64,000 nucleotides of DNA from Bacteroidetes bacterium SW_9_63_38 (GTDB lineage: Bacteria > Bacteroidota > Rhodothermia > Rhodothermales > Salinibacteraceae). Under the pieces are notes generated by a model. That model did not search any database. It was not told the origin of the DNA and was given only the letters and a program-made list of their open reading frames with translations. A program made the position numbers and the translations under genes. Below are positions 58,701 to 64,000 of the stretch, piece after piece. The stretch spans positions 1 to 64,000 of the forward strand of contig PXUA01000014.1 in NCBI GenBank assembly GCA_003022435.1. Direction: 5' to 3'. Positions within the stretch are counted from its first letter, which is position 1. Every line of letters starts with the position of its first letter.

Positions 58701-59028
58701 GCCCAATGGGCTGCTGGGCGATATTGGTCTGCTGGAAATCCGCGTCGTTGGCGTAGAAGATGATCGGCTTCCGGTCGTCGAAGTGGTGCAGAAAGACCTC
58801 CGTGTGCCGCTCGTACCAGCGCTCGGCCATCCGGGCGGCATCGCGCGCAGCCGTCTCTTCTACGGGATAGTAGTGGATCTTGAAGTGCTCAGTTTCCAGC
58901 ACCTTGAAGTCGAAGATGTCGTACTGCACCCGGTTTTTGCCGAAGTACTGCCCGGCGGCGTCGGGGACGGCGAGCACTCCGGTCAGGAGGGCGAGGACAG
59001 CGACTGCGATCGAAAGCCGATAGCGCAT
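55726..59028 (-). CDS. Gluzincin-like / PD40 propeller / outer-membrane barrel protein
   Basis: From the ATG at 59028 there is a signal peptide (MRYRLSIAVAVLALLTGVLA, VPDAAGQ). Residues 30-290 resemble peptidase-MA domains with a zinc motif HELVHSFQYD and the downstream WMVEGMAEYLSVG. About 310-620 is a PD40/TolB-type beta propeller (NPTWAPGGDRIAFSGTEGGK, LQPTWAPDGETLAFATDRAE, NPQFAPDGESLYFISDQYGF). A proline/threonine linker leads to a C-terminal barrel of the BamA/surface-antigen type ending in TDWTFGFRIAPGF with terminal Phe. Of 1100 residues in total, most would be periplasmic and anchored in the outer membrane. The role is unknown; protease or secretion/assembly functions are possible. 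Confidence 0.85.
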   Translation of the reverse strand: MRYRLSIAVAVLALLTGVLAVPDAAGQYFGKNRVQYDIFDFKVLETEHFKIHYYPVEETAARDAARMAERWYERHTEVFLHHFDDRKPIIFYANDADFQQTNIAQQPIGPGTGGFTEGLRERVVMPLSASYGETSHVLGHELVHSFQYDLALNADSLQIRLRNLPLWMVEGMAEYLSVGRRSSHTAMWMRDAVRRDTMPSFEELSNPRAYFPYRYGQAYLAYVAGKYGDQSVTKLYKRGGTVGLDSAHVQMFGVTADSLVQEWGEATRDAYLPLMADRTSPDSLGTPVLSPETSATKMNISPTLSPNGRYVAFISRRNIFNFNLFVADAETGEIVAELDRANTTSHFNALRFISSAGTWSPDGRRLAFVSADNGDNQLTIWNVRTEEIERTIQVKSVPALKNPTWAPGGDRIAFSGTEGGKSDLYVLELKTDEVRQLTNDRYADLQPTWAPDGETLAFATDRAETNLRLLAPSSKMDLGLIDVGSREVTVREPFGDALHHNPQFAPDGESLYFISDQYGFKDVYRLDLESGERFRTTHLKTGVSGITAMSPAMSVARQSGEMIMSVYQGDRYTGIRLDGDTVQGSPLSPTTAAASPVPPAPDTTTSDTTAPDTSATAPSSVAAAPMQTPDSTETARPGSAVGDSVASAGVLPPYSADGTDLVASNLSDPRSGLPLPSTSYAADDFEPSLSLEAIAPPRLGGSIGGPLGATATGGVGFRFGDLLGHQTLSVSVQARGSFRDIGGGVAYLNKRGQVNWGGSLSHTPLVFGASSFRLETAEGNTGIVSVLRRAFITSARGITTYPLDPTRRFELSLGGTRYGFGVNVNEQGLNQNLSLDDVNRALRDDNAGFQFDDAQDPAYLATAGLAYVRDFSTSALTGPIRGGRWRLEVTPSAGTQNFITARADVRRYLYAEPFTLALQGLHVGNYGAEFRNTRLGIGNEYIGEPYRQGFVRGYNTQAISEGIRESGGRGGRNCTPVADDLTDSQCAEIDRLFGTRSLVTRAEVRVPLLGPKEISLIPFRYLPTTLGLFTDAGIAWTENQAPEFLTFEERSPKTNIPVVSTGATLRFNVLGRLLLETYVARPFQRPDTDWTFGFRIAPGF

Positions 59029-59258
59029 GAGAGGAGACAGCCGTTCGGGGAAACCGTCGAGTCGGCGGGGGGCGTGACCGGGAGAGAGGCCGAACGCCGT
59101 TGGAGGGGAGCGGCACCTCATGTGCTCAACGGAGGACGGAGAGCATTATTCTGGTCTGGTTCTGAAAATTGGGCAAACGAAAGAGGGCAGTCACGATCAC
59201 GACCGATCAGGGAAATTATTGGAGGGGGGACGGAAGAGATCGACGAGGAGGACGTTGC

Positions 59259-59525
59259 TGTCCGCTTCGGAGGCAATATCCAGGTGAGGACGGGCCGTCA
59301 CGGCAACGCCATCGCCGGCCCGCAATCGGCGCTCGGCCTCGCCGGGTTTTTGCTAACGGTAACGCTCATCTTCCACACCAATCTCGCGAAGCAGTAACAG
59401 CCGCTGCACTTCCTGAAGAACATCGCCGTCATGGGCGGACTGTTGCTCGTGATGGCGCAGAGCGCGGGGGGAGGGACGACTGACGGGGGAAATGATGGCG
59501 AGCCGGTCGCCGCACGTGCCGGGTA
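59259..59525 (+). pseudogene. DoxX-family membrane protein remnant
   Basis: The frame reads VRTGRHGNAIAGPQSALGLA, then GFLLTVTLIFHTNLAKQ, and stops with TAA at 59395. It continues in frame as QPLHFLKNIAVMGGLLLVMA to a TAG at 59523. The FHTN and HFLKNIAVMGGLLL blocks are typical of the last two helices of DoxX proteins. The first two helices and the start are missing. Confidence 0.6.
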
Positions 59526-59555
59526 GAACGCTAGGCCGTACCCTCACTGTGGAAT

Positions 59556-59595
59556 GGGCAAAGCGCTCGCTCTCGTCTGAGGGGGCGCTTTGCCC
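59556..59595. terminator. Strong 11-bp hairpin
   Basis: GGGCAAAGCGC and GCGCTTTGCCC form a perfect stem, followed by GTTTGGGC. It sits between the DoxX remnant and the next gene and may terminate transcription, although the T tract is short. Confidence 0.5.
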
Positions 59596-59757
59596 GTTTG
59601 GGCATTCACGGACGAAGTCCACTCTGCGCTACGCTTCTAATAGCTCCTTGTAGTTCAATATTGAACAAAATGGTTCCCATCGTTCATCTTGGCGATCGGA
59701 GTGCTCTACAGAGTTCCCGACCGTGTTTTCTTGTGGTGTTTTCTTGTGGTCGCGCGC

Positions 59758-60620
59758 ATGCTTCTCCTTCCGTTGTTCGTCGCTCTGATGGTGCCCGTGT
59801 GTTCGGGGGCCGTTTGGGCGCAGTCGGCGGCCGATACGACTCGCATCGAGTACCGACTGCTTCGTCAGCAGGAGAACTGGCGGTCGCTCAAGGATGACGA
59901 CCGTGGATGGGCTGCTCTCAAGGCCGTCCCGGTCGGGGGCGGTGCATCGACAGTCCTGACAGTCGGGGGAGAAGCCCGCACCTATGTTCACAACTGGCGG
60001 CACGAGCAGTGGGGGCGGTTGTCCGCCCACGATACCTATACCCTCCAGCGCCTGATGCTGCACGGCGACGTATCCAGCAGGCTGATTGGAAAACAGCTGG
60101 GCCTTCGGGCCTTCGTTCAACTCAAGAGTGGATTTGTAGCCGGACGGGATGGGCCGGTATTTTCTACGAGCAAAGACCGGCTCGGAATCAATCAGTCCTT
60201 CCTGGAAGAACAATGGTCATCCGGGCCCGAGCGCGCCGTGACGCTTCGGGCGGGGCGGGTCGACGCGTTTCTTGCTCAGGCGAGTACCACGCGGCCCGGG
60301 GTATTCGACAACGATCGGAAGACGGGACGCACGCTCTGGGGCATGCACATGACCCGTCAGGGGGCGGACGGACAGATTTCGCCCTATTATTTTGGCACGA
60401 CGCGGGACATCGCCCCGACTGATCCCACGCTCCGGAGTACGCGACACACGTTTGGGATGCGCGGTTCGTCGGGGCAATGCCGGAGGTGACGTTCACCTGG
60501 CGGGCCAATCGACACCTCACGGCGGCGGTAGAGGCGAGTCACTTCCTCACCGGGTCTGTTTTGGACCGGTCGGGACGCGCCATGACGCATCTGGGGCTGC
60601 GGGTGAAATATCGGTTCTGA
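59758..60620 (+). pseudogene. Outer-membrane porin of the alginate-export type, deleted and frameshifted
   Basis: From the ATG at 59758 there is a signal peptide (MLLLPLFVALMVPVCSGAVW) and the N-terminal barrel (YRLLRQQENWRSLKDDD, VLTVGGEARTYVHNWRHEQW, FVQLKSGFVAGRDGP, ERAVTLRAGRVDAFL). After TDPTLRSTRHTFGMR the sequence jumps, in another frame, to the normal C-terminus PEVTFTWRANRHLTAAVEAS and THLGLRVKYRF (stop at 60620). About 130-150 residues of the barrel are gone, so no pore can form. Confidence 0.7.
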
Positions 60621-60741
60621 GTGCGACAGGGCGACGCGGCGCCGATAGGGGGCGTAACGCGTCTACGCATCCAGGCGAGAACTCATCTGTTAGGATCCAG
60701 GACAGGTTGGCTGCTCCGTCCGATTCTGCTTCTCTGCCTCA

Positions 60742-61923
60742 ATGCCATTCATGGTTCGCTTTTTCCTCTACGCCCTCGCCGCTCTGCTGACCCTCGCCGT
60801 CGTCGGCTACTTCACTGTCGCCGCTCCCATCGCCGACGGCCGCTTCAACCAGGTGGGCGGCACGGTCGAGGGCCCCGTGTCGGAACGGGCCCGGGCCGTG
60901 CACGACACCCTGATGGTGGCGGACCTGCACAACGACCTGCTCCTCTGGCCGCGCGATCCGCTGGCGCGGTACGACCGCGGTCACACCGACGTGCCGCGGC
61001 TCCGCGAGGGCGGGGTGGGCCTGCAGGTGTTCGCTGCCGTCACGCAGGTGCCGACGGGGCGCAGCTACCAGGGCACCGACGCCGACGCGCTCGACCAGAT
61101 TCCCTTTCTCGTCGCCGCGCAGCGGTGGCCCCCGCGCACCTGGACGAGTCGGCTCCACCGGGCGCTCTACCAGGCTCAGAAGCTCCGCCGCGCGGTCGAC
61201 CGGGACGATCAGCTTTCGATCATCCGCACCCGGGACGATCTCGCCCGCGTCCGGGAGCGCCGACGGGCACAGCCCGACGTGATGGGCACGCTCCTCGCCG
61301 TGGAGGGGCTGCACGCCCTGGAGGGCGACGCGGCCAACGTCGACCGGCTTGTGGACGCCGGCTACCGGATGATGAGCCTCACGCACCTGCACGACAACGC
61401 CCTCGGCGGGTCGAGCACGGGCCTGGAGAAGGGCGGCCTCACCGAGTTCGGCGCCGACGTGCTGACTCGGCTGCAGAAGCACAACGTGACGATTGGTCTG
61501 GCCCACGCCTCCGAGGCGCTCATCGACGACGTGCTGGCCCGCACGACCGAGCCGGTCGTCGTCTCCCACACCGGCGTCCGCGCCACCTGTGACAGTCCGC
61601 GCAACCTGAGTGATCGGCACATTGAAGCGATTGCCGAGCAGGGAGGAGTCATCGGCATCGGGATCTGGGAGAGTGCCCTGTGTGGAGACACCCCGGCGGC
61701 TACGGCCCACGCCATGCGCCACGTGGCCGATCTGGTAGGCGTTGAGCACGTAGCGCTCGGCACCGACTTCGACGGCACCGTCTCGGTCCCGTTCGACGCC
61801 ACCGGCCTGCCGCACCTCACCGACGCGCTGCTGGACGCGGGGTTCTCGCCGGACGAGGTGCGACAGATCATGAGTGGGAACGTGCGTCGGGTGCTGGGAC
61901 GGACACTACCGGACGAGTCCTGA
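60742..61923 (+). CDS. Membrane dipeptidase, peptidase family M19
   Basis: 393 residues with an N-terminal membrane anchor (FFLYALAALLTLAVVGYFTV). Metal ligands are visible in VADLHNDLLLWP, LLAVEGLHALEG, LTHLHDNALGGSS, IGLAHAS, VVVSHTGVRA and LGTDFDGTV, the full M19 (renal dipeptidase) pattern. It would hydrolyse dipeptides, possibly with D-residues, in the periplasm. The ATG at 60742 is used; an internal ATG 9 bases on is equally possible. The nuoA gene begins about 220 bp downstream. Confidence 0.93.
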   Translation: MPFMVRFFLYALAALLTLAVVGYFTVAAPIADGRFNQVGGTVEGPVSERARAVHDTLMVADLHNDLLLWPRDPLARYDRGHTDVPRLREGGVGLQVFAAVTQVPTGRSYQGTDADALDQIPFLVAAQRWPPRTWTSRLHRALYQAQKLRRAVDRDDQLSIIRTRDDLARVRERRRAQPDVMGTLLAVEGLHALEGDAANVDRLVDAGYRMMSLTHLHDNALGGSSTGLEKGGLTEFGADVLTRLQKHNVTIGLAHASEALIDDVLARTTEPVVVSHTGVRATCDSPRNLSDRHIEAIAEQGGVIGIGIWESALCGDTPAATAHAMRHVADLVGVEHVALGTDFDGTVSVPFDATGLPHLTDALLDAGFSPDEVRQIMSGNVRRVLGRTLPDES

Positions 61924-62144
61924 GCGGTCCGGAATTGGGAAACTGTAGGATGCGAGAGGGACTCATTTCGGGGCGGGAGCTCAGATCGTCGCTCGCCCTG
62001 ATGGTTTCACCCGCTCTTTGGGGTCAAACGGCAGGGGAGCGTTGCATCCGCCGCCCCCGATTTGTACCGTATCTGACACCTACCTTCCCATCGTTGTGGA
62101 ACGGCTCATTCGCTGGCCTCGCATTTTCTAATCCCGACCCGGTC

Positions 62145-62519
62145 ATGTTTGGAGAGTTTGTGCCCCTGTTTGTCATGATTGCGCTGGCCACCGGACTGGC
62201 GCTCACCTTGCTGGCGGCGGCCGCGTACGTGGGGCCGAGTCGACCGAGTGATTCGAAGACGATGCCCTACGAGAGCGGCATGGACCCGGTCGGGAGTGCC
62301 CACGAGCGGTACTCGGTCAAGTTTTACCTCGTGGCCATGATCTTCATCGTCTTCGACATCGAAGTCGTCTTTATGTGGCCGTGGGCGGCCAGCTTTCACA
62401 GCTTCATCGACAGTGGGGCCGGACTCGGCGTGATTGCCGTGGTTACTCTCTTTGCCCTCATTCTACTGGTGGGGCTGCTCTACGACATCAAGAAGGGCGG
62501 CCTCGACTTCGAGCAGTAG
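62145..62519 (+). CDS. nuoA: NADH-quinone oxidoreductase subunit A
   Basis: 124 residues from the ATG at 62145 (MFGEFVPLFVMIALATGLAL); the frame upstream has no NuoA homology. Three membrane helices and the conserved loop SDSKTMPYESGMDPVGSAHE then RYSVKFYLVAMIFIVFDIEV are diagnostic. NuoA is part of the membrane arm of complex I, next to the quinone site. It opens a nuoA-nuoB-nuoC series. Confidence 0.96.
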   Translation: MFGEFVPLFVMIALATGLALTLLAAAAYVGPSRPSDSKTMPYESGMDPVGSAHERYSVKFYLVAMIFIVFDIEVVFMWPWAASFHSFIDSGAGLGVIAVVTLFALILLVGLLYDIKKGGLDFEQ

Positions 62520-62704
62520 TGACCGGCGAGATTCGAGGTTCGAGTGGGAGGCGGACGCGTCGAGGGCGATAGCTGTGAGTTCGACGGACGCGTGCGTTCT
62601 GGGGGACAGGGTGAAACAGGGGCGCGACCCTGGGATTTAACGCAGTGCCGTCAAAGGGTGGGGTTTCCTGTAAATCTGCATTCCTTCAATAGCCCGCAAA
62701 ACTT

Positions 62705-63352
62705 ATGGCTGGATCGAGTGGAAGCAATGGACAGAGCTTTTTTACGACCCGGGTGGACGCCGTCTTAAACTGGGCGCGATCCAACTCGCTGATGCCGATG
62801 CCGATGGGCTTGGCCTGCTGTGCCATTGAGATGATGGGTTTTGCGGGGCCGAAGTACGACTCCGCCCGCTTCGGAAGTGAAGCAATGCGGTTTTCGCCGC
62901 GCCAGGCCGACCTCATGATCGTCGCCGGCTGGTGCTCCTACAAGATGAGCCACGCGATCCGTCGTGTCTGGGACCAGATGGCGGACCCGAAGTGGTGCAT
63001 CGCGATGGGCGCCTGTGCCTCTACCGGCGGCATGCACCGCTGCTACGGGGTGGTGCAGGGCGTGGACAACTTTCTGCCGGTGGACGTTTACATCTCCGGC
63101 TGCCCGCCGCGCCCGGAAGCGGTGCTGCACGCGCTGATGGACATCCAAGAGAAGATCCGCAACGAGTACTCGGTGGTTAAGGACTACAGCCACGGCGAGG
63201 CCGCTCAGGAGACGCCCCTCGTGCCGGAGAACTCCAAGAAGTTTCCCGGACAGCTCGAAAAGCCGAAGACGCCGAGCATGGAATTTGACATGCCCAGCGA
63301 AACGGCCGGCGACGGGGCGGACGACGAGTCGGTCGAGCCGGCACTCGCGTAG
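62705..63352 (+). CDS. nuoB: NADH-quinone oxidoreductase subunit B
   Basis: 215 residues. Ligands of iron-sulfur cluster N2 are the paired cysteines in [11 protein letters not shown], the cysteine in [11 protein letters not shown] and that in [12 protein letters not shown]. NuoB carries the last cluster before quinone. The C-terminal 50 residues (acidic, proline-rich) extend beyond the usual NuoB core. The position after nuoA with a 185-bp gap and before nuoC is canonical. Confidence 0.97.
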   Translation: MAGSSGSNGQSFFTTRVDAVLNWARSNSLMPMPMGLACCAIEMMGFAGPKYDSARFGSEAMRFSPRQADLMIVAGWCSYKMSHAIRRVWDQMADPKWCIAMGACASTGGMHRCYGVVQGVDNFLPVDVYISGCPPRPEAVLHALMDIQEKIRNEYSVVKDYSHGEAAQETPLVPENSKKFPGQLEKPKTPSMEFDMPSETAGDGADDESVEPALA

Positions 63353-63418
63353 CTGTTTCGGCGTGCCCGTCCGGCGGCCCGCCCTTCTTCGCATTGACTG
63401 TGACGACCCGACGCGCCT

Positions 63419-64000
63419 ATGCCCGATCCCAGCGACCCGCGTGCCTCGGAGCCCAACGATCCCGAGGAGCTTCGCTTCCAGTACACCCCTTCCGACGAGC
63501 CGACGCCTGAGCAGGAGATCGACAATCCGCACGCGAAGGACACGACGCGGGTGCCGGCGGTCATTGACGCCCTGCGGACGGAGTTCGGCGACGACATCCA
63601 CGACGTGGAGCGCTACGCCAATGAGGACACGGTCTACGTCGCCAAGCAGCGGATTCAGGACATCTGCCGCTTCCTGAAGGAGGACGAGGAGTTCGACTAC
63701 TTTGTCGACCTCGGTGGGATCGACAACTTTACCGACGAGGATCGCTACGAGGTCTTCTACAACATCGTGAGCACCGAGCGGCAGAAGCGCATCCGCCTGA
63801 AGGTGCGGGTGGACGAGGCTGACATGCGCGTGCCCAGCGTGACCGACATCTACCGGGCCGCCAACTGGAACGAGCGGGAGGCCTACGACATGTTCGGGTT
63901 CGAGTTTGTCGACCATCCGGACCCGCGACGGATGTACATGCCCGAGGACTTTGAGTATCATCCGCTGCGCAAGGAATTTCCCCAGTTGGGCGTGCCGGGG
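63419..64000 (+). CDS. nuoC: NADH-quinone oxidoreductase subunit C, cut by the window end
   Basis: The ATG at 63419 begins MPDPSDPRASEPNDPEELRF, an acidic N-terminal extension. The NuoC core follows (FDYFVDLGGIDNFTDEDRYE, VFYNIVSTERQKRIRLKV, VPSVTDIYRAANWNEREAYD then MFGFEFVDHPDPRRMYMPED). About 194 codons are present and the frame is still open at base 64000. NuoC lies in the peripheral arm of complex I. Confidence 0.95.
   Translation, partial: MPDPSDPRASEPNDPEELRFQYTPSDEPTPEQEIDNPHAKDTTRVPAVIDALRTEFGDDIHDVERYANEDTVYVAKQRIQDICRFLKEDEEFDYFVDLGGIDNFTDEDRYEVFYNIVSTERQKRIRLKVRVDEADMRVPSVTDIYRAANWNEREAYDMFGFEFVDHPDPRRMYMPEDFEYHPLRKEFPQLGVPG

Overview
The window comes from a GC-rich (roughly 60-65%) bacterium with strongly acidic proteins. 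The gene set points to a halophilic Bacteroidota of the Rhodothermia/Salinibacter type: TonB receptors, a fused aspartokinase/diaminopimelate decarboxylase, type I-E CRISPR, and a PD40-propeller/beta-barrel surface protein. The lineage is an inference from gene content and composition; no rRNA is present.

Layout. (1) 0.7-6.1 kb, minus strand: a thiamin module with a clear promoter, a TPP riboswitch, a TonB receptor, an SSS-family symporter and TenA. (2) 6.4-8.3 kb: a hybrid histidine kinase. (3) 8.4-15.2 kb, minus strand: methionine/lysine synthesis. A promoter and SAM-I riboswitch with terminator control metY (broken by a frameshift and a TAG), metX and an ACT-less aspartokinase; lysAC lies upstream. 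(4) 15.4-21.3 kb: a VapBC-like pair, an aldo/keto reductase, a dead IS110 element, a broken outer-membrane gene, a DUF72 protein and a zincless Fpg/Nei glycosylase.

(5) 21.7-43.3 kb is a large type I-E CRISPR-Cas island. Array 1 has 42 repeats and 41 spacers. Array 2 has 13 repeats and 12 spacers with a different repeat. Between them, on the minus strand, run cas3, cse1, cse2, cas7, cas5, cas6e, cas1 and cas2. A second cas3 is deletion-ridden. Interleaved with these are several toxin-antitoxin modules, mostly broken: DUF433/DUF5615, DUF4258/YgiT, an intact VapBC and an AbrB/PIN pair. A DnaQ-like exonuclease sits next to array 2. By homology to the E. coli repeat, both arrays are transcribed leftwards, with leaders at their right ends. 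Beyond the old end of array 2 lies a ladder of degenerate 44-49-nt repeats. These carry an extra inner stem inside the repeat loop and are spaced by exactly 33 nt. An ORF for a BECR-type (barnase/colicin E5-like) nuclease, of the kind found at the C-terminus of phage polyvalent proteins, is wedged between that ladder and the living array. Array 1 shows a parallel arrangement with a membrane-protein ORF.

(6) 44-48.3 kb: tRNA(CAU), then nitrogen assimilation (amt, an Lrp/AsnC regulator with a textbook promoter and operator, glnA). (7) 48.4-55 kb: a DoxX protein, an SDR, an unexplained MoxR-type AAA+/VWA gene pair and purB. (8) 55.7-64 kb: a protease-like/PD40/barrel giant, two pseudogenes, an M19 dipeptidase and the start of the nuo operon (nuoA, nuoB, nuoC, the last cut by the window end).

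The window holds many lightly damaged genes. Several lesions are 1-nt changes in homopolymer runs, so they could be recent decay, slippage or residual sequencing error. Intergenic DNA carries at least one dispersed repeat family.
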